NCBI RefSeq assembly: GCF_009765165.1
Contig: NZ_VLNU01000001.1
Coordinates: 2,546,237 to 2,610,236 of the forward strand
Reading direction: 5' to 3'
Source: Lysobacter panacisoli
GTDB lineage: Bacteria; Pseudomonadota; Gammaproteobacteria; Xanthomonadales; Xanthomonadaceae
Length of the DNA: 64,000 bases
Part shown: in pieces, positions 47,149 through 55,018 of the stretch
How the letters are laid out: each line of letters opens with the position of its first letter
How positions within the stretch are numbered: position 1 is the stretch's first letter
The notes under the pieces: model-generated
Seen by the model: the letters and a program-made list of their open reading frames with translations, nothing else
Databases searched by the model: none
What the model was told of the DNA's origin: nothing
Made by a program: the position numbers and the translations under genes

Positions 47149-49152
47149 TCAGCCCTGCTTCGGCGTTTCCTGCTTCGCCGGTGCGGCGGCGGTCGTGGTC
47201 GACTGCCAGCCGCAGGTCTTGCCTTCGTTCTGCTGCTTGAGCCACTTCTGCAGCGGATCGAAGTATTCCAGCACCGCCGAGGCGTCCATCTTCTCGCCGC
47301 CGGTCAGTTCCTTCAGCGTCTTCTGCCACGGCTGGCTGGCGCCCTTGCTCAGCATCGCCTGGAACTTCGCACCGGCTTCCTTGTTGCCGTAGAAGCTGCA
47401 CTCGTAAAGCGGGCCCTTGAAGCCGGACGCGTCGCACAGCGCCTTGTAGAACTGGAACTGCAGCACGTGCGAAAGGAAGTAGCGCGTGTACGGCGTGTTG
47501 GCCGGCACATGGTACTTGGCGCCCGCGTCGAAGAAGTCCTCGCCGCGCGCGTTGACCGGAGCGATGCCCTGGTACTTCGCCTTCAGGTCCCACCATGCCT
47601 TGTTGTAGTCGCCCGGCTTGATCGAGCCGTCGAACACGCCCCAGCGCCAGCGGTCGATCATCAGGCCGAACGGCAGGAACGACACCTTCGCCAGCGCCAT
47701 GCGCATCTGCGCGTTGATCAGCGATTCCTCGCTGACCTGCTGGTCGCCGGCCAGGCCGATGGACTGCAGGTACTTGGGCGTCATCGCCAGCACGATGGTG
47801 TCGCCGATGGCTTCATGGAAGCCGTCGTGCGCGCCCTGCTGGAACAGCGGCGGCTGCTTGTTGTAAGCCAGGTAGTAATAGACGTGGCCGAGCTCGTGAT
47901 AGATGACGGTGAAGTCTTCCTCGTTCGGCTTGATGCACATCTTGATGCGTACGTCGCCGGCCATGTTCATGTCCCACGCGCTGGCGTGGCAGACCACGTC
48001 GCGGTCGCGCGGCTTGATGAACTGGGTCTTCGACCAGTAGCTCTCCGGCAGCTTGGGCATGCCGAGCGAGGTATAGAAATCCTGCGCGCGCTCGTTCATC
48101 AGCTTGGCCGAGGCGAGGCGGGCGTCCTGCTCGATCTGCGCCAGGTCGTCGGGCGAACGTTTGCCGGGGTTCTTCGACAGTTGCGCGTCGAAGGCGGCGC
48201 GGTACTGCGATTCCAGCGCGGTGGTGATCTCCGGAACGCTGGCGTTCGGATACGGCGCCAGGATGTCCCACAGGTTGCCCCAGTCCTGCTGCCACATGTT
48301 GCCCATCAGGTGCGCGGGCAGCATGTTGCCTGTGACATGGCCCTTGTCCGCGCCGTACTTGGCGTCCAGGCGCGTGCCGGCGTAGCAGTGCAGCTGTTCG
48401 TACAGCGGCTTGACCTGGCCCCACAGACGGTCGGTCTCGGCGGCGATCTCCGCGGGCGTCATGTCGTAGCCCGAACGCCACATCTCGCCGGCATCGGCGA
48501 AGCCCATGTCGTGCGCGCCTTCGTTGACCAGTTCGACGAAGCGAACGTAATCCTTGCGCATCGGCTGGGCGATGGTGTGCCAGCCCTGCCACGCGTCGAG
48601 CTGCGCGTCGTAGTCGCGGCTGCTGCGCAGCACGTCTTCGAGGTCGCCGAGCTGGCGGCACTGCTTGGCGTCGCCTTCGCCCTTGCAATAGGTGCCGGCG
48701 CCGTACATGCCTTCCATCTTCGAGGCGATCTTGGTCAGCTCCTCGAGCTTGGCCGGATCCTTCGGCGGCGGCATCGCGGTGCCCAGCTTCAGCAGCTGGA
48801 TCGCACGCGCGGTTTCCGGCGACATCTGCTGGCCTTCGAAGCGCCCGGCCTGTTCGATCCAGCTCTTGAGCTGGGCGAGGTAACGTTCGTTGGCCTTGGC
48901 CGACAGCAGCTGGCTGTCGTCGTTGATGTAGGTCGACGACAGCCACTGCGCGGCGCTCATCTCCGGATACATCTTGCGGTATTCGTCGTTGACGCGGGCG
49001 ATGAACTGGTCGGCGGTCTCGCCGGCCGGCGCGGTGACCGGCGCTCCGCCGGTGGTCGTGGTCGTCGGGGTCGGTTCCTTCTTGCAACCGCCCAGGCCGA
49101 TCACGGCCGCGGTGATGCTGAGCGCGAGCAGTGCGCGTACGGGTTTCATCAT
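47149..49152 (-). CDS. M2-family (ACE-like) zinc dipeptidyl carboxypeptidase, lipoprotein
   Basis: The protein is 667 residues. The lipoprotein signal ends in 'GLGGC' (Cys23). A Thr/Pro linker follows, then the peptidase M2 fold. The zinc site HELGH is at 419-423 and the third ligand Glu447 in 'GFHEAIGD', spaced as in angiotensin-converting enzyme; 'KMCIKPNEEDF' and 'SLGMPKLPESYW' are family blocks. It releases C-terminal dipeptides in the periplasm or at the outer membrane. The ATG at 49152 follows CCGGAGAAAGCC; an ATG one codon later is alternative. Confidence 0.93.
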   Translation of the reverse strand: MMKPVRALLALSITAAVIGLGGCKKEPTPTTTTTGGAPVTAPAGETADQFIARVNDEYRKMYPEMSAAQWLSSTYINDDSQLLSAKANERYLAQLKSWIEQAGRFEGQQMSPETARAIQLLKLGTAMPPPKDPAKLEELTKIASKMEGMYGAGTYCKGEGDAKQCRQLGDLEDVLRSSRDYDAQLDAWQGWHTIAQPMRKDYVRFVELVNEGAHDMGFADAGEMWRSGYDMTPAEIAAETDRLWGQVKPLYEQLHCYAGTRLDAKYGADKGHVTGNMLPAHLMGNMWQQDWGNLWDILAPYPNASVPEITTALESQYRAAFDAQLSKNPGKRSPDDLAQIEQDARLASAKLMNERAQDFYTSLGMPKLPESYWSKTQFIKPRDRDVVCHASAWDMNMAGDVRIKMCIKPNEEDFTVIYHELGHVYYYLAYNKQPPLFQQGAHDGFHEAIGDTIVLAMTPKYLQSIGLAGDQQVSEESLINAQMRMALAKVSFLPFGLMIDRWRWGVFDGSIKPGDYNKAWWDLKAKYQGIAPVNARGEDFFDAGAKYHVPANTPYTRYFLSHVLQFQFYKALCDASGFKGPLYECSFYGNKEAGAKFQAMLSKGASQPWQKTLKELTGGEKMDASAVLEYFDPLQKWLKQQNEGKTCGWQSTTTAAAPAKQETPKQG

Positions 49153-49283
49153 GGCTTTCTCCGGAATACCGCGCGCCGATGGGCGCGACGGGCCCCGGAA
49201 GGCTAGAGGCGGCTGCGTGTCGGCGCAAGGGAACTACGTCGTGGTGCGGCGCAGCGTGCTGGCCTTCACGCCGAGATGAATGC

Positions 49284-49383
49284 GTCATCCCCGCGAAGGC
49301 GGGGATCCAGGGCCCCGTGACTACTCCGCTCTCCGGAGGCCGTGATGTCCGCACAGTTGGATTTCCGCCTTCGCGGGAATGAC
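49284..49383. repeat. REP-like palindromic element, copy 4
   Basis: Arms GTCATCCCCGCGAAGGCGGGG and CCGCCTTCGCGGGAATGAC enclose a more divergent core (TCCGGAGGCCGTGATG). Lies between the M2 peptidase leader and the HEAAH protein gene. Confidence 0.85.
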
Positions 49384-49403
49384 CTGCCACGGCCGGAGGG
49401 CCG

Positions 49404-49883
49404 TCATCCTTGCCGCGCCAGCGCGCGCGCCTGCGCGTCCGCCAAACCGCGTTCGTGTAGCCAGGCCCAGGCCGAATCCGAGTCCTGCTCGAAGTACGCC
49501 TTCGCCGAGCCGAGCCGGAACGTGTAACCCCAGCCGTCCATGTCGGCCAGCACGCGGTCGCGGCCCACGCCGGGAAGGGCGTCGCCGAGCAACGCCTGCA
49601 GCACGCATACCGCGTCTTCTTCCTCGATGGAATCGGTCGCGTCGGTGTGGACCTGCGCACGCCGTTCCGGCGGCAGCACGATCAGGTGCGCGGCTTCGTG
49701 CAACAGCGAATGCACGGGCGTGTCGCCGCGTGCGTAGACGTTGTGTCCGATCAGGCCCGCTTCGCATTCGCCCCAGTAGCTGCCGGGGATCGGCTGCCCG
49801 TCATCGACGCGATGCAGTTGCAGGCCATAGCCGGCGAGAAGCGCGGCGACGGCGTCGAAGTCGATGTCGGCGAGGGTAAGCAT
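49404..49883 (-). CDS. Small HEAAH-motif (zincin-like) hypothetical protein
   Basis: This 159-residue protein without signal peptide has the zinc-peptidase-like motif HEAAH at 62-66 ('HSLLHEAAHLIVL') and an acidic cluster 'SIEEEDAVCVLQ' about 20 residues later that could give the third ligand. I do not recognise the family; it could be a metal-dependent peptidase or hydrolase of M48-like minimal type. It ends in helix rich in Ala/Arg. It lies downstream of minE on the same strand, separated by hairpin repeats, so co-transcription is doubtful. Confidence 0.7.
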   Translation of the reverse strand: MLTLADIDFDAVAALLAGYGLQLHRVDDGQPIPGSYWGECEAGLIGHNVYARGDTPVHSLLHEAAHLIVLPPERRAQVHTDATDSIEEEDAVCVLQALLGDALPGVGRDRVLADMDGWGYTFRLGSAKAYFEQDSDSAWAWLHERGLADAQARALARQG

Positions 49884-49980
49884 GGTGTCTTAGACGATTG
49901 CTGGCGGCGCGTGGGTGGGCTGCAAGCGTATTGCCCGACCCGACCCACCCGGCCCGAACGCACAGCGTTCGGGCGTTCGA

Positions 49981-50020
49981 AGGCGCGCGAACCGGTGGTT
50001 CGCAAGCCGCGCCTTCTCAC
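49981..50020. repeat. GCGCGARCC hairpin repeat, copy 1
   Basis: Nested palindrome GGCGCGCGAACC-GGTGGTTCGCAAGCCGCGCC followed by CTCACC. The same design occurs at 54565 and 54761. Confidence 0.65.
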
Positions 50021-50042
50021 CCCCTCTCCCGCGGGAGAGGGG
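50021..50042. repeat. CTCTCCC hairpin, possible terminator of the min operon
   Basis: Perfect palindrome CCCCTCTCCCG / CGGGAGAGGGG placed 13 bp past the minE stop (minus strand). It may stop transcription, though no T run follows. Confidence 0.6.
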
Positions 50043-50055
50043 TATTCGTGCGAAC

Positions 50056-50322
50056 TTACGCCTGCGCGGGGTTTTCCGGCAGTGCGACGGAGATGTCCAG
50101 CACCTTGTTGTCGCCATCGCCGATCAGGTCGACCTTCACCGCATCGGCGTCGACGTTGATGTACTTGCGGATCACCTCGAGCAGCTCGCGCTGCAACATC
50201 GGCAGGTAATCCGGGCTGGACGTGCCACGACCGGCGCGCTCGTGCGCGACGATGATGCGCAGGCGGTCCTTGGCGATGGAGGCGGTCTGCTTCTTGGCTA
50301 GCAGGAAATCGAACAGGCCCAT
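50056..50322 (-). CDS. minE: Cell division topological specificity factor MinE
   Basis: This 88-residue protein stimulates MinD ATPase and drives pole-to-pole oscillation so that division inhibition is lowest at midcell. The N-terminal membrane-binding/anti-MinCD part reads '[15 protein letters not shown]...[14 protein letters not shown]'; the topological domain follows ('[17 protein letters not shown]', '[18 protein letters not shown]'). The ATG at 50322 fits the family start; it lies 2 bp after the minD stop, so translation is coupled. Confidence 0.96.
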   Translation of the reverse strand: MGLFDFLLAKKQTASIAKDRLRIIVAHERAGRGTSSPDYLPMLQRELLEVIRKYINVDADAVKVDLIGDGDNKVLDISVALPENPAQA

Positions 50323-50324
50323 CC

Positions 50325-51134
50325 TCAACCTCCGAAGATCTTGCTGAAGAAGCCCTTCTTCTCCGCAGTGGTGAAGCGCATCGGGCGGGTATCGCCCAGA
50401 AGGCGCGCGACGGCGTCGTCGTACGCCTGCGCGGCGTCCGACTCGGTTTCAAGGATGACCGGCTCGCCCTTGTTGGAAGCGTTGAGCACGTCCGGCGATT
50501 CCGGGACCACACCGACGGTCTTGAGGCCGAGGATTTCCTCGACGTCGCCGACGCTGAGCATCTCGCCCGTTTCCACGCGCTTGGGGCTGTAGCGGGTCAG
50601 CAGCAGGTGTTCCTTGACGCGCTCGCCGTTCTCGGCGCGGCGCGTCTTGGACGAGAGCAGGCCGAGGATGCGGTCGGAGTCGCGCACCGAGGAGACTTCC
50701 GGGTTCACCACGACCAGGGCCTGGTCGGCGAAGTACATCGCCAGGTAGGCGCCTTTCTCGATGCCGGCCGGCGAATCGCACACGATGTAGTCGAAGCCGT
50801 CGGCGACGAGGTCGTCGAGCACCTTCTGCACGCCTTCTTTCGTCAGTGCGTCCTTGTCGCGCGTCTGCGACGCGGCGAGCACGAACAGGTTCTCGAAACG
50901 CTTGTCCTTGATCAGCGCCTGCTTGAGGTTCGCCTCGCCGTTGACGACGTTGACGAAGTCGTACACCACGCGGCGCTCGCAGCCCATGATCAGGTCGAGG
51001 TTGCGCAGGCCGACGTCGAAGTCGATGACGGCGACCTTGTGGCCGCGACGCGCGAGGCCGCAGGCAAGGCTGGCGCTGGTGGTGGTCTTACCCACGCCGC
51101 CCTTGCCTGAGGTGACTACGATGATTTCGGCCAA
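50325..51134 (-). CDS. minD: Septum site-determining ATPase MinD
   Basis: This 269-residue ParA/MinD-family ATPase recruits MinC to the membrane. Deviant Walker A 'GKGGVGKTT' (residues 10-18), '[11 protein letters not shown]' and 'DSPAGIE' are present; the C-terminal amphipathic membrane-targeting helix is '[11 protein letters not shown]'. The start was chosen as the TTG at 51134 ('[13 protein letters not shown]'), which lies 8 bp after GGAGG and matches the MinD N-terminus; the TTG two codons upstream is only 2 bp from that site. Operon order minC-minD-minE. Confidence 0.95.
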   Translation of the reverse strand: MAEIIVVTSGKGGVGKTTTSASLACGLARRGHKVAVIDFDVGLRNLDLIMGCERRVVYDFVNVVNGEANLKQALIKDKRFENLFVLAASQTRDKDALTKEGVQKVLDDLVADGFDYIVCDSPAGIEKGAYLAMYFADQALVVVNPEVSSVRDSDRILGLLSSKTRRAENGERVKEHLLLTRYSPKRVETGEMLSVGDVEEILGLKTVGVVPESPDVLNASNKGEPVILETESDAAQAYDDAVARLLGDTRPMRFTTAEKKGFFSKIFGG

Positions 51135-51142
51135 GTTCAAAT

Positions 51143-51147
51143 CCTCC
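51143..51147 (-). promoter_or_regulatory. minD ribosome binding site deciding a TTG start
   Basis: GGAGG on the minus strand, eight bases before the TTG at 51134 and two before the alternative TTG at 51140; spacing favours the former. Confidence 0.75.
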
Positions 51148-51159
51148 GGTAATGCGGTC

Positions 51160-51942
51160 TCAGTCCAGAGCCGCGATCTTTAGTTGTTGGTCTTCGAGCC
51201 AGATCTGCACGGCCTTGCCGCGCAGTTCCTTGGGAATCTCTTCCATCACTTTGTAGTGGCCCGCGATCGCGACGAGTTCGGCATGGAACTCGCGGCAGAA
51301 GATGCGGGCCTGTTCGTTGCCCTGCGCGCCGGCCAGCGCGCGTCCGCGCAACGGACCGTAAATATGCACCGAGCCGTCGGCGATGACTTCCGCGCCGGCG
51401 CCCACCGTTGTGAGAACGGTCAGGTCGCGGTTGTCGGCGTAGACCTGCTGGCCCGAACGCACCGGTGCGGACTGGATCATGCCAGGGGCGACGTTCGCCG
51501 CTGTCGCGACTGGCGCCGGCGTGCTCTTGGCGGCGGGCTTGGCCGGCGCTTCGGGTTCGCGGCGCGACGGCTTGGCGTCCTGCGCGGGTGCGGCGTCGTC
51601 GCGCTCGTACGAAGCGCGGAACTTCGCCAGCAAGGGCAGGCCCAGCGCTTCGGAGAGTCGTTCGATCTCGCTGGTGCCGTAGGCCAGCGCGACCGGCAGG
51701 GCGCCGGCTTCGCGCAGGCCTTCGATCAGCGCGCGAGCAGTGGCTTCGTCGGGCGTGCGGGTGAGGCCGCCGAAGTCGATCACCACCGCGGCGCGCCCGA
51801 ACAGCTTGGGCGCGCGCTGCACGCGGCCGCGCATCTCGTCGACGAGGCGGTCGACGTCGAGGGTGCGGATGCGGAGGTTTGCGATGCCGACCTGGCCGAT
51901 CTTCAGTTCGCCCGCCGGTTCGAAATCCATCGCCGCGCTCAC
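51160..51942 (-). CDS. minC: Septum site-determining protein MinC
   Basis: This 260-residue protein inhibits FtsZ assembly away from midcell. The N-terminal FtsZ-inhibiting domain includes 'GELKIGQVGIANLRIRTLD' and 'AVVIDFGGLTRTPDEA'; an Ala/Pro-rich linker spans about 115-155; the C-terminal beta-helix that binds MinD carries 'RSGQQVYADNRDLTVL', 'GSVHIYGPLRGRALAG' and 'FHAELVAIAGHYKV'. The GTG at 51942 overlaps the upstream GNAT stop by 4 bp and gives a normal N-terminus; the ATG at 51930 is the alternative. Ends 25 bp before minD. Confidence 0.94.
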   Translation of the reverse strand: MSAAMDFEPAGELKIGQVGIANLRIRTLDVDRLVDEMRGRVQRAPKLFGRAAVVIDFGGLTRTPDEATARALIEGLREAGALPVALAYGTSEIERLSEALGLPLLAKFRASYERDDAAPAQDAKPSRREPEAPAKPAAKSTPAPVATAANVAPGMIQSAPVRSGQQVYADNRDLTVLTTVGAGAEVIADGSVHIYGPLRGRALAGAQGNEQARIFCREFHAELVAIAGHYKVMEEIPKELRGKAVQIWLEDQQLKIAALD

Positions 51943-52547
51943 AGGGCGGTTCCCGTGGGACGGTGTGCCGTCGCCGCACCGCGCGCGGTGCGCGGGCGGG
52001 TGATCCACGGCACCTGCGGCAACGCATCGCCGTAGGTCTCGCGGACCCAGCCGAAGCTGCACAGCGGCTTCATCAGCATCGCCGCGCGCACGTCGGCCTC
52101 GTCCATCAGGTGCTGGCCGACCTCGTGGAAGCCGAAGCTGCCGTGGAAGAGCAGGGCGGGATCGTTGCTGCCCTCGAGGAAAACCTCGCAGGCCATCTGC
52201 GGATAACGCAGTTCGGCGTAGCTCTGCGCGTCGGCGTAGAACGCGCGGCCGACACCACCGCCGCGGCGGCGGCTGGCCACCACGATGCGGTCGATATAGA
52301 AGAAATCCGGATAACGCTCACGGAACCAGCGGAAGTTGCTGCTGTCGTGATCCGCATGGCTGCCCATGCCGATCAGGAATCCGGTGAGTGCCCCGTCGCG
52401 CTCGGCGACGCGGAAGTATTCGGCGGTATCGAAGAAGTGACGCAGTCTCGCCGCATCCAGGGGCAGGATCGCGGGGCCGGCGGCGTTGTTGAGGGCAAGG
52501 ACGGAATCCAGCTCGTGCTCTCGCACGTCGCGGACGACGATCGACAT
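51939..52547 (-). CDS. GNAT-family N-acetyltransferase
   Basis: The protein is 202 residues. Acetyl-CoA-binding motif A is seen as 'IDRIVVASRRRGGGVGRAFYADA' (about 90-112) and motif B as 'DPALLFHGSFGFHEVG'. The extended C-terminal tail after about residue 165 ends in low-complexity Arg/Ala sequence. RBS GGAG precedes the ATG at 52547. The stop overlaps minC by 4 bp, so it probably heads the min transcript; a link to division is not implied by the family. Substrate is unknown. Confidence 0.85.
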   Translation of the reverse strand: MSIVVRDVREHELDSVLALNNAAGPAILPLDAARLRHFFDTAEYFRVAERDGALTGFLIGMGSHADHDSSNFRWFRERYPDFFYIDRIVVASRRRGGGVGRAFYADAQSYAELRYPQMACEVFLEGSNDPALLFHGSFGFHEVGQHLMDEADVRAAMLMKPLCSFGWVRETYGDALPQVPWITRPRTARGAATAHRPTGTAL

Positions 52548-52696
52548 TCCAGACTCCAGGTGATTCTCGGGCCGGACGCATGGCACGTCCGGCCGGGCGA
52601 TTATCGCATGGCCGTCACGCTCGGGCGACCCGGCCCGGACGTAAGGCATGACTTTCGGACGGCTCCACAGGCCCTTGATGCGTTTAGCATGCCGAC

Positions 52697-53893
52697 ATGT
52701 TGGCCCGCCTCAACCACACCCGACTGCTGCGCTACGCGGGCCTGTTCACCTGGGGCGCGGTAGGGCTGTGGCTGCTCAATGTCTGGCTCGACCCGGCGAT
52801 CCTGGCCCCGGAAACCGAGGGCCCTGCGGCCCTGCAGGTGATGCGCTGGCTGGCCGTGTACCTGGCCTTCGGCGCGGTTTACTGGTGGATCACGCGCCAG
52901 CTGGGCCAGCGCCAGCCCGGCGTGGTCGACCACTTCCTGCTGCTGGTCCTGACCGGCTGCGCCATCGGCGTGAGCTACTTCTCCGGCACCGGCCTGGGCA
53001 GCATCCTGCTGATGGTCGTGGCTGGCCTGCTGCCCTGGCTGATGCCCGTGCGCTGGGGCCTGGCCTGGCTGATCGGCGGCAACATCGCGATCATCCCGGT
53101 GTTCGTCGAGGCCCTGGACTTCCCGCTGATGTCGGCGGTCCTGCAATCGCTGGGCTACATGGGCTTCTCCAGCCTGGTGTTCGTGACCGCGCTGGTCGCC
53201 CGCCAGCAGGCCGAGGCGCGCGAGGAACAGCGCCGCCTCAATGCCGAACTGCGCGCCACCCGCGCCCTGCTCGGCGAGAGCGTCCGCGTCAACGAGCGCA
53301 CCCGCATCTCGCGCGAACTGCACGACCTGCTGGGCCACCACCTCACCGCACTGAGCCTCAACCTTGAAGTCGCCGGGCACCTGTCCGAAGGCCGGGTGAA
53401 GGAGCACGTCCAGCAGGCCCACACGCTGGCGCGACTGCTGCTCACCGACGTGCGCGAGGCGGTCAGCCAGCTGCGCGAGGGCGGGGCGATCGACTTGTCC
53501 GCGGCGCTGATGCCACTGGCCGAGAACGTCCCCGCGCTCGACATCCACATGGACATCGAAGCGCCGTTGACGCTCGACGATCCCGAGCGCGCGCACGTGC
53601 TGCTGCGCTGCACGCAGGAAATCATCACCAACGCCGTGCGCCATGCCGGTGCGCGCAACCTGTGGATCGCCGCCGGACGCCGCGCCGATTGCATCGTGGT
53701 CAGCGCGCGCGACGACGGACACGGCGCCGACAACCTCGTCGCCGGCAACGGCCTGCGCGGCATGCGCGAACGCCTCCAGCAACACGGTGGCGACCTTAAA
53801 ATCGAAACCCGGCCGGGAGCAGGCTTCTGCCTGCATCTGACATTGCCGGCCTCGGCGGCCGCGGCCGCTGCCTGCGAAGGAGTCACCGCATGA
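52697..53893 (+). CDS. NarL-type (HisKA_3) sensor histidine kinase
   Basis: The protein is 398 residues. Five to six membrane segments between residues 12 and 168 form the sensor ('LLMVVAGLLPWLMPV'). A coiled linker precedes the HisKA_3 phosphoacceptor His209 in 'RISRELHDLLGHHLTALSLNLE'. The ATPase domain has 'EIITNAVRHAG', 'DDGHGADN' and 'GNGLRGMRERL'. This is DesK/NarX-like. It overlaps its LuxR-type regulator by 4 bp (ATGA). Confidence 0.92.
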   Translation: MLARLNHTRLLRYAGLFTWGAVGLWLLNVWLDPAILAPETEGPAALQVMRWLAVYLAFGAVYWWITRQLGQRQPGVVDHFLLLVLTGCAIGVSYFSGTGLGSILLMVVAGLLPWLMPVRWGLAWLIGGNIAIIPVFVEALDFPLMSAVLQSLGYMGFSSLVFVTALVARQQAEAREEQRRLNAELRATRALLGESVRVNERTRISRELHDLLGHHLTALSLNLEVAGHLSEGRVKEHVQQAHTLARLLLTDVREAVSQLREGGAIDLSAALMPLAENVPALDIHMDIEAPLTLDDPERAHVLLRCTQEIITNAVRHAGARNLWIAAGRRADCIVVSARDDGHGADNLVAGNGLRGMRERLQQHGGDLKIETRPGAGFCLHLTLPASAAAAAACEGVTA

Positions 53894-54531
53894 TCCGTGT
53901 GTTGATAGTCGACGACCAGACGCTGGTTCGGCAGGGCGTCCGCTCCCTGCTGGCGCTCGCCGAAGGCATCGAAGTGGTGGGCGAAGCCGGCGACGGCCGT
54001 CAGGCGGTGGAAATGATTCCGCAGATCCGCCCGGACGTGGTGCTCATGGACATGCGCATGCCGGTGATGTCGGGCCTGGAAGCGCTGCAGTCGATGGCGC
54101 GCACCAACAACCTGCCGCCGACGATCATCCTGACCACCTTCGACGACGACCAGCTGGTGCTGGCCGGCCTGAAGGCGGGCGCGAAGGGCTACCTGCTCAA
54201 GGACGTCTCGCTGGAGCAGTTGGTCAGCGCGATCCAGGCCGTGTCCGAAGGCGGCTCGCTGGTGCAGCCGGCGGTGACGCAGCGGTTGCTCTCGGGCCTG
54301 GAGCACATGCGCAACGATTTCGTCAGCCTGGATCGCCCCGATCCGCTGACCGAACGCGAGACCGAGATCCTGCGCCTGATGGCTGGTGGCTTCTCCAACA
54401 AGGAGATCGCCAATTCGCTCGGCGTCGCCGAAGGCACCATCAAGAACCACGTGTCGAACATCCTGTCCAAGCTCGGCGTGCGCGATCGCACCCGCGCGGT
54501 GCTGAAGGCGTTCGAACTGCAACTGGTCTGA
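53890..54531 (+). CDS. LuxR/NarL-family response regulator
   Basis: This 213-residue protein has a receiver (1-120) with phosphoacceptor Asp54 ('VVLMDMRMPV') and 'GYLLKD' Lys, and a C-terminal LuxR helix-turn-helix (145-213; 'LTERETEILRLMAGGFSNKEIA', 'GTIKNHVSNILSKLGV'). It is translated from an ATG overlapping the kinase stop. Its last 23 codons are duplicated 150 bp downstream. Targets are unknown. Confidence 0.93.
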   Translation: MIRVLIVDDQTLVRQGVRSLLALAEGIEVVGEAGDGRQAVEMIPQIRPDVVLMDMRMPVMSGLEALQSMARTNNLPPTIILTTFDDDQLVLAGLKAGAKGYLLKDVSLEQLVSAIQAVSEGGSLVQPAVTQRLLSGLEHMRNDFVSLDRPDPLTERETEILRLMAGGFSNKEIANSLGVAEGTIKNHVSNILSKLGVRDRTRAVLKAFELQLV

Positions 54532-54684
54532 CCGCAGGATGCCCGGCCCGGCGCAGTGCGCCGGGCGTTCGCGCCCGCGCGAGCCGGTGGCTCGCAAACG
54601 CGTGCGCTCACCCTGTCCAAGCTCGGCGTGCGCGATCGCACCCGCGCGGTGCTGAAGGCGTTCGAACTGCAGCTGGTCTGACCG
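54462..54684 (+). repeat. 73-bp direct duplication of the regulator 3' end (54462-54534 and 54612-54684)
   Basis: The two copies differ at one base (CAACTGG versus CAGCTGG). The second copy, including the stop codon, is non-coding remnant. Each copy is followed by a spacer and a GCGCGARCC hairpin, so the repeated unit is tail plus hairpin. The 487-bp gap 54532-55018 holds this and no complete gene. Confidence 0.92.
54565..54612. repeat. GCGCGARCC hairpin repeat, copy 2
   Basis: GCGTTCGCGCCCGCGCGAGCC-GGTGGCTCGC core, ending GCGCTCACC. Separates the real regulator 3' end from its duplicate. Confidence 0.7.
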
Positions 54685-54760
54685 GCACGGGGGCATCGCA
54701 GCCGTCCATGTCGGTGCGCTGCGGGCTCCGGGGCCGCCCGGCCCGTCCATCCCTGGACGG

Positions 54761-54809
54761 GCGTTCGCACCCGCGCGAGCCAATGGCTCGCAAGCGCGGA
54801 TGCTCACCC
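54761..54809. repeat. GCGCGARCC hairpin repeat, copy 3
   Basis: GCGTTCGCACCCGCGCGAGCC-AATGGCTCGC core ending ATGCTCACC; a close relative of 54565-54612 placed after the duplicated regulator tail. Confidence 0.7.
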
Positions 54810-55018
54810 GCGCCGTGCGGTCCCGCAGACGGGTCGGAGCACGCGGAAACGGCCCACGGCCACGTTGCCGACCTTGCCGCGAAGGCCCGTGGCGCGGCGG
54901 CTCCACCGCCCACCTTTAATTTTCTTGCAACGGACGGCTGCCCCGTCCGCGGCTTCCTTGATACGATTGCCGGTCTGTGTCCCGGTCCGACCGGGTCCCG
55001 GCCCTCGGAGAAACCTGA

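Noticed and set aside
54612..54684. Second short regulator gene
   Set aside because: Only the 3' 73 bp of the LuxR-type gene is copied; no start or RBS precedes it in frame.
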